Shown piece after piece: positions 1-9,102 of a stretch of 64,000 nucleotides of DNA. The first letter of the stretch is position 1, and each line of letters begins with the position of its first letter. The stretch is from NCBI GenBank assembly GCA_031262695.1, contig JAISHF010000003.1:36485-100484 (forward strand). The letters run 5' to 3'. Below the pieces are notes generated by a model that saw only the letters and a program-made list of their open reading frames with translations, was not told where the DNA came from and did no database searches. The position numbers and the translations under genes were made by a program. This DNA is from Candidatus Nomurabacteria bacterium. GTDB lineage: Bacteria; Patescibacteriota; Saccharimonadia; Saccharimonadales; Saccharimonadaceae.

Positions 1-30
1 ATAAACATAAATAAGGCATAGGGGGAAAAT

Positions 31-699
31 ATGCAAGCACAAAATGGGCAAAAGAGTATAGTTAAGGGGCTGGTCGCATCTCTTGCGGGCGGCAGTTTTT
101 TTGCGGGGTTAAGTATCGCAACAAGTATTGGGCTATTGGCAAAAGTGACGCCGACTTTGGTTTCGCCATTTGGGATTATCTTTGATGGCGCAGGGCAAAA
201 CTGGCAACTTTTGACATGGGTGTCGTTTGCGATTGCGGCGATTCTATTAGCGGTCGTGCCATTTATTTTGGCGAAAAAAGTAACGGACGGCGAAGTGGTC
301 AAGGCGGAGTTTGCTAAGGGTGCAAAAGTGCTTTGGGCAGTTGTGGCTTTGAACGGCTTTTTGGCGATTGCGACGATTTTGATGTCGCTCTTCTCGCTCG
401 GTATTGAGGGCATGAGCGAAAAGGCAGCCAGCGCGATGCAGAAGCAATACTGGCTTGGCACATTTGTGCCGGTTTTGGTTGCGGCATTGGTGAATGGTGT
501 GGGCGCGTTTTTCTTGGGTGCAATTGCGAAGGGTAAAATGGCTTTGATGAACACCTTTAAGATTGCAAGCATTGTGATTGCAGGTGTGGCAGTGGTTTTG
601 ATGGTGGTAGCAAGTTTGGTGACTTTACACCCGAAGAAGGGTAGCGATAGCAATGACGTTTATAATGCCAACAGTATTTTGAAAGATTTGGGGCTCTAA
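31..699 (+). CDS. Five-pass membrane protein, unknown function
   Basis: I do not recognise this 222-residue protein. It has five hydrophobic segments, at about residues 11-35, 60-80, 100-122, 143-166 and 176-198, with short charged loops and a short polar tail. A purine-rich GGGGG tract lies about 6 nt before the ATG and probably acts as ribosome binding site. The stop TAA abuts the ATG of the next gene (TAAATG), so the two are almost certainly co-translated and may form one membrane complex. No family motif was seen. Confidence 0.75.
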   Translation: MQAQNGQKSIVKGLVASLAGGSFFAGLSIATSIGLLAKVTPTLVSPFGIIFDGAGQNWQLLTWVSFAIAAILLAVVPFILAKKVTDGEVVKAEFAKGAKVLWAVVALNGFLAIATILMSLFSLGIEGMSEKAASAMQKQYWLGTFVPVLVAALVNGVGAFFLGAIAKGKMALMNTFKIASIVIAGVAVVLMVVASLVTLHPKKGSDSNDVYNANSILKDLGL

Positions 700-2496
700 A
701 TGGCAGATAGCGTATTTGGTGGCGGCGTGAAAGCACCGGCTGCAGAGGGCGGAGTATTTAGCGAGGCAACAAAGCCAGCTACAAATGGGGGCGTGTTTAG
801 CGGTGGGGCGTCTAGTGCGCCAGTAGCGAAAGCTGCTGCGCCAGCCACGAGTGTAAATGCGCCTGCTGTTGATACGGCTTTTGGCGCGAGTGCGCCAAAA
901 GAGAAAAGGCCGTTGCCGTGGAAGCGGATTCTAAAAATTGGCGTGCCGATTTTGGCGGGGCTAGCGATTGTTGGTGGTGCTTTGGCGGCCGTGCTGGTAT
1001 ATAATAGCGACGACAAGATTATTGGCGACGCGATGGCTAATTTGTTTAAGGATAACGACGCTAAGGTAGACGGCGAACTTACGGCATCTAATCTTAATAG
1101 CGATGGCGACAAGTTGAGCGTGAAGTTTGCGATTACGGCACGGACGGATGAGGCGGGCAAAAACAGCGACCTTGGTGTTGAGGTTAAGGTGCGGCCGACG
1201 GTTGCGAGCGTAGAGGCGCTAGACGGCTCAAAGGAATTTTCTAGCACGGTGAACGTGGCATATGTGAACGAGAGTATTTTTGCAAAGATAGACTACTTGC
1301 AAGTTTTGGAGCAAGTGATGTCGGCGATGGCACCAGATAGCGAGCCGATAGAGTGGCCAGAAGAGCCGATAGAGTGGCCAGAAGAGGCGACAAAATACAA
1401 TAACCGCTGGCTGATGGTATCAAACGAGACGTTGACGCAATTTATAGATAGCGAAAACGAGGATTTGCAGGCTTGCTTGCAAAAGCAGGGCAACGATTTG
1501 CGAGGCAACAAGAAGGCTGCACGTGAACTTTACAAGATTTTGACGACCGTCGTGAAGTTTGAGCGCGAAAGCAAAAAGAGTGGCGTGGCGACGTATGCTG
1601 TGGAGCCTTCTAGTGAATTAGCGGACTACTATGCATTTTTGACAAGTGTGCGTGATAGCAAGATTGTGGCGAATGCTGTAGAGTGCGGCAATAACTATCA
1701 AGATGGTTTTGCTGATGATTTCAAGGAGATGCTAGACGAAGCTATTAAGGCTTATGACGAGATGACTGATTCAGAGCGTGAGAATGCCGAGAAATCGCTA
1801 CAAGATATGCTGAAAGTATTCCCAGAGATTACGATGCAGATTAGCACAAAGACACGGCGATTTGTTGGGCTGGAAATTAAAGGTTCAGTTGAGGATGCGA
1901 ACCTAGAATTGAAGCTGGCTATTGAGAGCAAGCACGCAAAGAATATTGTGGTTGAAGCGCCAAGCGACGTGTTAGAACTGACCGCGAGCGACCTGAACGG
2001 CTTGCAGAATATTGACTTGGGCAGCCTTTTGAACTCGGGCAAGACGGCGGCGCAACGGGCTGAGGTTGATCGTGTGGTAGCACAAATTGCGGCCTATAAA
2101 ACGGCGAATAGCGACGCGTTGCCAAAGCTAGTGTTGGGGTCAAGTGGTAAAGTAGAGGCGACGGATGCGTTTTTTGCTGAGTATCTTAATAAAGATGGCG
2201 TTTGGGATACGACTTTTACTCTGCGGTTGTTAAACGACGATGACAGCACGGAGTTCCCAAATTCGTATTCAGCAATGACGAACAGCGGGCCTTTCTACTT
2301 GCGTGAGTATAATGATGGCGAATATAACGCGATTGAATATTCTCGCTATGGTGATACAAATGGTGATGTCTGGTTAATCTATGGTGCCGAGTGCGATGCG
2401 GAGAGCGAAAATGATACCGTGAAGCGTGCGGCGGGCAGTAATGCGGCGGCAGTTTTGACCCATTTAGGCAATAGCGAATATTACTGCGCATCATAA
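700..2496 (+). CDS. Single-pass surface protein, unknown function
   Basis: This 598-residue protein has a low-complexity Ala/Gly-rich cytoplasmic start (about 1-65, with the phrase GGVFS repeated), a Lys/Arg patch, one membrane segment at about 76-103 and a large external domain of about 490 residues. The external part is acidic, contains several cysteines and holds a duplicated EPIEWPE unit at about 215-228. The topology is that of a membrane-anchored exported protein. The fold was not recognised. It directly follows the five-pass membrane gene with no spacer and is probably its partner. A terminator hairpin follows. Confidence 0.75.
   Translation: MADSVFGGGVKAPAAEGGVFSEATKPATNGGVFSGGASSAPVAKAAAPATSVNAPAVDTAFGASAPKEKRPLPWKRILKIGVPILAGLAIVGGALAAVLVYNSDDKIIGDAMANLFKDNDAKVDGELTASNLNSDGDKLSVKFAITARTDEAGKNSDLGVEVKVRPTVASVEALDGSKEFSSTVNVAYVNESIFAKIDYLQVLEQVMSAMAPDSEPIEWPEEPIEWPEEATKYNNRWLMVSNETLTQFIDSENEDLQACLQKQGNDLRGNKKAARELYKILTTVVKFERESKKSGVATYAVEPSSELADYYAFLTSVRDSKIVANAVECGNNYQDGFADDFKEMLDEAIKAYDEMTDSERENAEKSLQDMLKVFPEITMQISTKTRRFVGLEIKGSVEDANLELKLAIESKHAKNIVVEAPSDVLELTASDLNGLQNIDLGSLLNSGKTAAQRAEVDRVVAQIAAYKTANSDALPKLVLGSSGKVEATDAFFAEYLNKDGVWDTTFTLRLLNDDDSTEFPNSYSAMTNSGPFYLREYNDGEYNAIEYSRYGDTNGDVWLIYGAECDAESENDTVKRAAGSNAAAVLTHLGNSEYYCAS
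1342..1383 (+). repeat. Two in-frame copies of a 21-nt repeat
   Basis: Two identical 21-nt units (1342-1362 and 1363-1383) lie in tandem inside the surface protein gene and encode EPIEWPE twice, followed by a partial third unit. Perfect identity at the DNA level suggests a recent slippage duplication. Confidence 0.85.
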
Positions 2497-2520
2497 AAAT
2501 TCAGCCTTCTTAGCTAAGAG

Positions 2521-2549
2521 AAATCGGCAAAAATAAACTTTGCCGATTT
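2521..2549. terminator. Rho-independent terminator after the surface protein
   Basis: An 11-bp perfect stem (2521-2531 with 2539-2549, AAATCGGCAAA/TTTGCCGATTT) has its own A and T flanks and could stop transcription in both directions. The GGCAA...TTGCC core recurs in other terminators of the window. Confidence 0.7.
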
Positions 2550-2596
2550 CTTGCAAGGCGAAGCCAGTTTTCAGCATATTGACTTTTTGAGGTATT

Positions 2597-2613
2597 TGTG
2601 ATACAATGGGGGA
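2597..2613 (+). promoter_or_regulatory. uvrA extended -10 promoter, leaderless geometry
   Basis: TGTGATACAAT at 2597-2607 is followed by exactly 6 nt and the uvrA ATG, which places the predicted transcription start on the A of the start codon. No Shine-Dalgarno site is present. Confidence 0.65.
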
Positions 2614-5448
2614 ATGGAAAGCATAATTTCGGTAAGAGGGGCCAGACAACACAACCTCAAGGATATAAACGTGGACATCCCGCGGGAGAAGTTCGTGGTG
2701 ATTACTGGCGTTTCGGGGTCGGGAAAGTCAAGTTTGGCATTTGATACAATTTATGCTGAGGGGCAGCGGCGCTATGTGGAGAGCCTTTCTAGTTATGCGC
2801 GGCAGTTTTTGGGGGTTATGGATAAGCCTGATGTGGACCATATTTCGGGTTTGTCGCCGGCGATTTCGATTGATCAAAAATCAACTTCGCGCAATCCGCG
2901 CTCAACTGTGGCGACAGTAACGGAAGTTTATGATTATCTGCGACTTTTATTTGCGCGAGCAGGTGTGCCGCATTGCCCGATTTGTGGGCGCGTGGTGGCA
3001 AAGCGAAGCATTGAAGATATCACGAATGAAGTCTTAGAAACGCCCGATGGCACAAAGATGATTATCTTGGCGCCGATTGTGCAGGCGAAAAAGGGTGAGT
3101 TTCAGCATATCCCTGAGCAATATATGAGTAAGGGTTTTGTGCGGGCGCGAATTGACGGGATTATTTATGCGCTGGATGAGTTTCCTGAGTTAGAAAAAAT
3201 GAAAAAGCACACGATTGAAATCGTGATTGACCGCTTGACAATGGACAAGGAATTGGTGGCACGGGTGGCGCAGTCGGTAGAGCAAGCACTGGAAGTTGGT
3301 GATGGGGTTATGCAGGTAATGTTCCCTGATGAAGACGATTGGATAACGGTTTTTTCGCAAAAATATGCCTGTCCAGTGGACCCTGATGTGATGATTCCTG
3401 ATCTGGAGCCACGGCTGTTTAGTTTTAACTCGCCACAAGGGGCGTGCGAAACTTGCACGGGGTTAGGGGTGCGACTAGAAATTGACCCTGAACTCGTGCT
3501 AAATAAAAATTTGACTCTGTCTGAGGGGGCGATTCGGCCGTTTAATCGTATCAACCAAGATTCTTGGTGGGTGAAAAAGTTGGCGGCGGTGGGTAAAAAG
3601 CACGGTTTTGATATTAAGACGCCGGTGCGTGAATTTAATGATGAAATTATTGAAAAAATTCTTTATGGCACGGGCGAGGATAAATATAAAATGGTGGTTG
3701 GCGGGCACGGTAAGTGGGGCGACGGAGCGAGTTATGAGTCAACTTATGAGGGGGTGATTCCGAATTTGGAGCGACGCTATCGCGAGACGGATAGCGACTT
3801 TATGCGCAAGGATATTGAGCGGTTTATGCGGACAGAAAAGTGCGTGGCTTGTCAGGGTGACCGTTTGAAGCCAGTGGTGCTTGCGGTGCGAATTGGCGAG
3901 CAGAACATTATGGATATTTGCAAGATGGACGTAGATACGGCGTTGCAATATTTTGCGGGTATAATGGAAAAACTCGACACGACGCAAAAGTTGGTGGCGG
4001 AGCCGATTGTGAAAGAGATCTCGGAGCGGGTTGGGTTTATGCAGAATGTTGGCTTGGGCTATATTGAATTGGCGCGGGCGGCGAACACTTTGAGCGGCGG
4101 TGAGGCGCAGCGGATTCGGCTTTCTACGCAAATTGGATCGGGCTTGCAAGGGGTGTTGTATGTGCTGGATGAGCCGTCAATTGGCTTACACCAGCGCGAT
4201 AATGAGAAGTTGATTGAGGCGTTGAAGCGGTTGCGCGATATTGGCAATTCGGTGATTGTAGTAGAGCACGACGAAGATACGATTCGGGCGGCGGATTTTT
4301 TGGTGGATATTGGGCCACGGGCGGGGGTGCATGGCGGCGAGGTCGTGGCGGCGGGGACGCCAATAGAAGTAGCGAAAAATCCGAAGAGTTTGACGGGGCA
4401 ATTCCTGAGTGGGGCGCGAAAAATTGCTGTGCCGAAAAAACGACGGCAAATTGGCGATAAGTTTTTGGAAGTTTGGGGGGCACGCGAGAATAATCTGAAA
4501 AACCTTAATGTGAAGTTCCCGCTCGGCGTGATGACGGCGGTAACTGGTGTTTCGGGGTCAGGCAAAAGCACGCTCGTGAATGATATTTTGGCGAATGAAC
4601 TTTTGGCGGAATTGCAGCGGGCGCAAACGGTGGCGGGGGCGCACGATAAAATTACAGGTGTGGATAATTTGGACAAGATAATCGTGATTGATCAAAGCCC
4701 GATTGGGCGGACGCCGCGAAGCAACCCGGCGACTTATACGGGAATTTGGAACTATGTGCGTGAGTTGTTTGCGGGGTTGCCTGAGGCGGAGATGCGTGGC
4801 TATAAAGCGGGGCGGTTTAGTTTTAATGTTAAGGGCGGGCGATGCGAGCACTGTCAGGGTGATGGTGTAATTAAAATTGAAATGCACTTTTTGCCGGATA
4901 TTTTTGTGGAATGTGATGTCTGCCACGGCAAACGCTATAACCGTGAAGCATTGGAAGTGAAGTTTAAGGGTAAGAGTATCGCTGACGTGCTGGCGATGAC
5001 GGTGGATGAGGCGGCAGAGTTTTTTGTAAACTTTCCGGCGATTGCGAATAAACTAAAAACTTTGCAGCGGGCAGGGCTCGGCTATATTGGGCTGGGGCAG
5101 CCGGCAACAACTTTGAGCGGTGGTGAAGCGCAGCGGATTAAACTGGCAACTGAACTTGCGCGGCCGAACACGAATAAGACGTTATATATTTTGGACGAGC
5201 CGACGACGGGCTTGCATAGTGAGGATGTACAGAAACTTTTGGAACTATTGAATGGTTTGATGACGGGCGGCAACTCAATGATTATCATTGAGCATAACTT
5301 GGATGTGATCAAAACGGCTGACTATATTATAGACTTAGGGCCAGAGGGTGGCGCGAATGGTGGACAAATTGTTGCGACTGGCACACCAGAACAAGTGGCG
5401 GCTAATCCGAAGTCGGCGACGGGTGTTTTTTTGAAAAAAGTCTTGTAG
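2614..5448 (+). CDS. uvrA: Excinuclease ABC subunit A (UvrA)
   Basis: UvrA is the ATPase that scans DNA for bulky lesions and loads UvrB in nucleotide excision repair. The 944-residue length is normal. The tandem ABC layout is complete: Walker A GVSGSGKSS near residue 35, an inserted cysteine motif (CPIC near 119), signature LSGGEAQR near 494, a second Walker A GVSGSGKST near 645, the zinc-binding CEHC...CDVC module near 750 and a second LSGGEAQR near 834. uvrC lies 4 kb downstream as a separate unit; uvrB is not in the window. The start fits the 6-nt spacing from the extended -10 box. Confidence 0.97.
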   Translation: MESIISVRGARQHNLKDINVDIPREKFVVITGVSGSGKSSLAFDTIYAEGQRRYVESLSSYARQFLGVMDKPDVDHISGLSPAISIDQKSTSRNPRSTVATVTEVYDYLRLLFARAGVPHCPICGRVVAKRSIEDITNEVLETPDGTKMIILAPIVQAKKGEFQHIPEQYMSKGFVRARIDGIIYALDEFPELEKMKKHTIEIVIDRLTMDKELVARVAQSVEQALEVGDGVMQVMFPDEDDWITVFSQKYACPVDPDVMIPDLEPRLFSFNSPQGACETCTGLGVRLEIDPELVLNKNLTLSEGAIRPFNRINQDSWWVKKLAAVGKKHGFDIKTPVREFNDEIIEKILYGTGEDKYKMVVGGHGKWGDGASYESTYEGVIPNLERRYRETDSDFMRKDIERFMRTEKCVACQGDRLKPVVLAVRIGEQNIMDICKMDVDTALQYFAGIMEKLDTTQKLVAEPIVKEISERVGFMQNVGLGYIELARAANTLSGGEAQRIRLSTQIGSGLQGVLYVLDEPSIGLHQRDNEKLIEALKRLRDIGNSVIVVEHDEDTIRAADFLVDIGPRAGVHGGEVVAAGTPIEVAKNPKSLTGQFLSGARKIAVPKKRRQIGDKFLEVWGARENNLKNLNVKFPLGVMTAVTGVSGSGKSTLVNDILANELLAELQRAQTVAGAHDKITGVDNLDKIIVIDQSPIGRTPRSNPATYTGIWNYVRELFAGLPEAEMRGYKAGRFSFNVKGGRCEHCQGDGVIKIEMHFLPDIFVECDVCHGKRYNREALEVKFKGKSIADVLAMTVDEAAEFFVNFPAIANKLKTLQRAGLGYIGLGQPATTLSGGEAQRIKLATELARPNTNKTLYILDEPTTGLHSEDVQKLLELLNGLMTGGNSMIIIEHNLDVIKTADYIIDLGPEGGANGGQIVATGTPEQVAANPKSATGVFLKKVL

Positions 5449-5504
5449 GATTTAGAAAACAATTTATGGAATTGTAGGCCAAGAATTTTAGGATTTGCGG
5501 AGCG

Positions 5505-7187
5505 TTAAGGGGTGCGGTTGCGAGTGGTGCGGATGGTAGAATAACGATTGGCGGTCTCAAAGCGAGATATAGGTGAAACGAGGACGGCAGATTCGGGGAA
5601 GGCGGCGGCGAAGTTGGCGGAGACATAAACCATTTCGGACTGGTAGAGGCCGATGGCGGGGAGGTCTTTGACCCATTCGGCGAGAAATTCTTCATAACGA
5701 GCGCGACGAGTTTCTGGGTCGGTAGTGGCATTGGCGGCAGCGAGGTAGATGTCGGCGGCGTTAGAGTTGTAATTGCTGTAATTTTTGGCGCTAGTCTGAG
5801 ATGAGTGGTAATATTGGCTAGGATCGGGGTCGCTGGGGAGGTTGATTGTAGCGAGCAAAAGGTCGTAATCGCGGGCGCCGATGGCGTTCCAGAGTGATTG
5901 AGAGTCTGGCTCATAGACGGTGAGTTCAACTGGGATATTGGCGGCTTGGAGTTGCTCGGCGATGGTATTGGCGATAGCTTGGTCGGATGCGAGGAGGCGG
6001 AGAGGCGTGGTGATGGCAGTGTTGGCGACGCGTTTTGGTATGGGTGGAGCGTTAAGTTGGAAGCGGGAGGTGATGATTGGGTAGTCTAACGGCGTGGCGC
6101 GGTTTGCGGCTATACGAATTTTGGTTAGATTGAGGGCGGCGGCGACGGTTTGGCGGGTGCTGAGTTGGGAGGTTTGGACAGCAGCAGTATTAAAAAAAAG
6201 GAAAGTGCCAGCAGAGAGTAGGGCGTGGCGTTCACGGAAGTTGTTGCGATTAGTGAGATTAACGAGATCGGCTGATGAGAGCTCGGCACTAGCGGTGATG
6301 GAAGCATTGTTGAGATCGGCAATAATGTCGTTTGTGCTGGAGTAGGCACGGATTTCGTAGTTATTGAGGAGCGGCGGCGTGTTATAAAAGTCGTCAAAAC
6401 GAGTAGTGGAAACGATTTGAGCGCCGTTGCTACCAGACTTAATGCGGGTGAAGGAGAATGGGCCAGCACCGATAGGATTGAGATTGAAGTCGGCGTTGAT
6501 GAGTTGTGATGGAGAGGTGTTTTCTAGGAGGTGTTTTGGTAGAACGAAAAAGGTGAGTTGTTCGGGGAAGGAGGCTTGTGAATTGGGTAGGGTGAAAATA
6601 ATTGTGAGGTCGTCTTTTTTCTCGGCGCGGATGTTTTGCCAGTTGCTTTGGCCAGCATAGTGGGTGAGGGGGTCTTGAAGCAATTGAACGGTAAAGATGA
6701 CGTCGTCGGCGGTAAGTGGCATGCCGTCGTGGAAAGTGAGGCCTTCACGAAGAGTGACTTCCCATGTCTTAGCGTCACCAGAGTTGCTATAACTTGCGGC
6801 GAGGTCGCCTGTGATGTGGCCGGATTGGTCGTAGCCGAGGAGGCGGGCATGGATGAGGTTGACGGCGGCGAGTTCGGAGTTAGTGGTGGCGAAAAGTGGA
6901 TTGAGCGTGCGGATACTACCGATGGTGGCTTCGCTGAAAAGGCCACCTTGTGTGGCTGTGGTAGTAGAGGTGAGCGAGCGCCAGACGAGTAGTTGGACGC
7001 CAGTTAATATTAAGAGGATGGCAACGGCGCCGAACCAAAAAAGGACTTGCTTGCGAACATAGTGGACTTTGTGAAGTGAGCCAATGAGATTGGTTTTGAC
7101 ATGAGTGACGCCGCGGTGGCTGAGTTCTTTGAGGTCTTGCCCTAAATATTTAGCGCGACGGATTCGTTTTTTCCAAAACTTTGGCAT
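5505..7187 (-). CDS. ABC transporter solute-binding protein, family 5
   Basis: This 560-residue protein resembles the oligopeptide/nickel solute-binding family (SBP_bac_5). It has the characteristic early segment LNPLFATTNSELAAVNLIHA and later AWEVTLR-like and LTADDVIFTVQLL-like stretches. It has no lipobox. Instead it carries a basic cytoplasmic start and one membrane segment at about residues 47-67, so the binding domain is membrane-tethered outside the cell. It lies 8 nt after secG in the same direction and has a GGGGGG ribosome binding site, so the two form an operon. No permease or ATPase genes adjoin it. Substrate unknown; peptide is the default guess. Confidence 0.85.
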   Translation of the reverse strand: MPKFWKKRIRRAKYLGQDLKELSHRGVTHVKTNLIGSLHKVHYVRKQVLFWFGAVAILLILTGVQLLVWRSLTSTTTATQGGLFSEATIGSIRTLNPLFATTNSELAAVNLIHARLLGYDQSGHITGDLAASYSNSGDAKTWEVTLREGLTFHDGMPLTADDVIFTVQLLQDPLTHYAGQSNWQNIRAEKKDDLTIIFTLPNSQASFPEQLTFFVLPKHLLENTSPSQLINADFNLNPIGAGPFSFTRIKSGSNGAQIVSTTRFDDFYNTPPLLNNYEIRAYSSTNDIIADLNNASITASAELSSADLVNLTNRNNFRERHALLSAGTFLFFNTAAVQTSQLSTRQTVAAALNLTKIRIAANRATPLDYPIITSRFQLNAPPIPKRVANTAITTPLRLLASDQAIANTIAEQLQAANIPVELTVYEPDSQSLWNAIGARDYDLLLATINLPSDPDPSQYYHSSQTSAKNYSNYNSNAADIYLAAANATTDPETRRARYEEFLAEWVKDLPAIGLYQSEMVYVSANFAAAFPESAVLVSPISRFETANRYSTIRTTRNRTP

Positions 7188-7195
7188 TACCCCCC

Positions 7196-7420
7196 TTAAA
7201 CAATTGGGACGAAAAATTCCGCCACAATTGATAAGATAAAGATGGCCGCCATCACGAGAGTGGCGTTGAAAAGGCTTTTTTCAAGACCACGGCGTTTGGT
7301 GTTGAGTTCGCCGCTAGAACCGAGTCCGGCGCCTAAACTTGCTCCACGCTGTTGGAGCAAAATTAAAATAATCGACAAGCTGGCGCTAATAATCATAGTT
7401 GTGCGCAAAAATGTTTCCAT
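7196..7420 (-). CDS. secG: Preprotein translocase subunit SecG
   Basis: SecG is the small accessory subunit of the SecYEG channel. The 74 residues show the family layout: a first membrane helix, the conserved loop LLQQRGASLGAGLG with the GSS element, a basic RRGLEK stretch, then a second helix ending in a hydrophobic tail. An upstream in-frame ATG would add 46 residues with no SecG similarity. The chosen ATG sits exactly 6 nt after an extended -10 box (TGTGC + TACAAT on the minus strand), supporting a leaderless start here. It leads an operon with the solute-binding protein. Confidence 0.9.
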   Translation of the reverse strand: METFLRTTMIISASLSIILILLQQRGASLGAGLGSSGELNTKRRGLEKSLFNATLVMAAIFILSIVAEFFVPIV

Positions 7421-7426
7421 AATTTT

Positions 7427-7476
7427 ATTGTAGCACACATATGGAGAAAATCCAAATTGAGGTGTATAATATGGGT
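7427..7476. promoter_or_regulatory. Divergent secG / murJ leaderless promoters
   Basis: Minus strand: TACAAT (7427-7432) with upstream TGTGC, 6 nt before the secG ATG. Plus strand: TATAAT (7465-7470), 6 nt before ATG 7477 of murJ. Both place the transcription start on the start codon. Confidence 0.65.
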
Positions 7477-9102
7477 ATGAAGCGGATAAAGTGGAAGTCG
7501 GTTGTGGCGCTAGCCAATCAAGAGATGCCAGTGAAGGTGACGGCGGTGGTGTTGGCAATTTCGACGCTTGGGTCGGCTTTGCTTGGGTTGTTCCGCGACC
7601 GTTGGTTGAATACGATGTATCTCTCTACTTATAAAGAGGGGATTGATGCTTATACGGCAGCGTTTTCGGTGCCAGACTTCATGTTCTTTTTACTAGTTTC
7701 AGGGGCGCTTTCGGTATCGTTTATACCTGTTTTTACGGAGCGGCTAGCAAAGGGTAACCGCAAATCGGCGTGGGAGTTGTCGTCGTCGTTATTAAATATT
7801 ATGGCGGTAATGATGTTTGTGGTTTCGGTGTTGATTATTATTTTTGCTGATCCGTTGGCGTGGCTGATTTCGCCCGGTTTTTCGGTGGAGACGCATCAGT
7901 TGACGGTAAGTTTAATGCGGGTGATTGCAGTGAATCCATTGCTGTTTTCAATTTCTACGGTGCTGGTTTCTATGCAGCAGGCGGTAGGGCGGTTTTTGTC
8001 GTTTGCCTTGGCGCCGATTGTTTATAATATATGTATTTTGATTGGCGTGCGGGTATTTACGGGCGGAATTTCGCTATTTGGACATCAGGTGTTTGATGGT
8101 GGTATTATGGGCGTGGCGCTTGGCGTGGCGCTTGGCTCAATCGTGCAACTTTTGATTGCGCTATTTGGCACGATTGGGTTGGGTTTTGAGTATGACTGGA
8201 AGATTTTTTGGAAGAATTTAGGGCTACGCAAGGTAGTGTCATTGCTCCCCGCTCGGACGGCCGATCAGGGATTGGATTATGTGATGTCGTTTGTGAATAC
8301 AAACTTAGCATCACGAATGGCAAGCGGCACAGTACGGCAGTTGCAACAAGCACAGACACTCTCGGCAATGCCGGTGTCGTTAGTGGGTGTGGCAATTTCC
8401 ACGGCGTTCTTCCCGAAATTATCGCAAGAAATTACGGATGAAAACGGCGATGCCTTTAACCATAGTTTGCGCACGGCCTTGCGGTTGGTGATATGGTTGA
8501 TTTTGCCGATTGCGGTGGTGGCGTTTTTTGCGCGCGGCTATGTGGCGGCATTTATTGTGAACGGCGGCAATGCGATGATTGCGGCGTTGCTTGGCGTGTT
8601 GTGTGTGGTGATTGTTTGCTCTAGCGTGTTCCAGATTTTGGTGCGAGCGTTTTATGCGCGGCAAGATACTAAAACGCCGTTTGTGGTCTCGTGTATTTCG
8701 GTTGGCTTAACGATTGCATTAGCGATTGCTTTGGCGCGATTGACGAATTTGGGGGCATTTGGGATTGTTTATGCGCGAGCGACGGGAGCGATTTTGGAGA
8801 TTTTGCTTTTGATTGGGATTTTGCACTATCGGCGGCGGAGTGTATTTACTTTGGAATTTGTGCGAGGCGTGGTTAAAATGTTTGTGGCAGGTTTTTTTAC
8901 TGCACTGACGGTTTATACAACGGTGCGACTTTTGCCGTTTAGGCTAAGCGATGTGAGTTTTATGAGCACTTTCCCGAAGTTTGCGTTAATTACTTGCGTC
9001 GGCTTCGCTACTTATTTGGTGGCAGGGTATTTCTTGGCGCTAGACGAGGTAGCGCCGATTGCGGCGAAGGTTAAGAAAGTAATGTTTCGCAATGTCGGAT
9101 GA
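7477..9102 (+). CDS. murJ: Lipid II flippase MurJ (MviN family)
   Basis: MurJ moves lipid-linked peptidoglycan precursor across the membrane. The 541-residue protein has about 14 hydrophobic segments. Family landmarks include the early STLGSALLGLFRDR segment, PDFMFFLLVSGALSVSFIPVF, and the basic QILVRAFYARQDTKTP stretch between helices. A longer start 36 nt upstream would run through the TATAAT box, so ATG 7477 was chosen. It overlaps the uvrC start by 11 nt, implying co-transcription and probably translational coupling. It works with the murC, MurD-MurL, murE and PBP1A genes found elsewhere in the window. Confidence 0.94.
   Translation: MKRIKWKSVVALANQEMPVKVTAVVLAISTLGSALLGLFRDRWLNTMYLSTYKEGIDAYTAAFSVPDFMFFLLVSGALSVSFIPVFTERLAKGNRKSAWELSSSLLNIMAVMMFVVSVLIIIFADPLAWLISPGFSVETHQLTVSLMRVIAVNPLLFSISTVLVSMQQAVGRFLSFALAPIVYNICILIGVRVFTGGISLFGHQVFDGGIMGVALGVALGSIVQLLIALFGTIGLGFEYDWKIFWKNLGLRKVVSLLPARTADQGLDYVMSFVNTNLASRMASGTVRQLQQAQTLSAMPVSLVGVAISTAFFPKLSQEITDENGDAFNHSLRTALRLVIWLILPIAVVAFFARGYVAAFIVNGGNAMIAALLGVLCVVIVCSSVFQILVRAFYARQDTKTPFVVSCISVGLTIALAIALARLTNLGAFGIVYARATGAILEILLLIGILHYRRRSVFTLEFVRGVVKMFVAGFFTALTVYTTVRLLPFRLSDVSFMSTFPKFALITCVGFATYLVAGYFLALDEVAPIAAKVKKVMFRNVG

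Noticed and set aside
696..1247. 183-residue minus-strand ORF opposite the surface protein
   Set aside because: It is a shadow of a low-complexity coding region; the Ser/Thr/Ala bias reflects the complement of the plus-strand codons.
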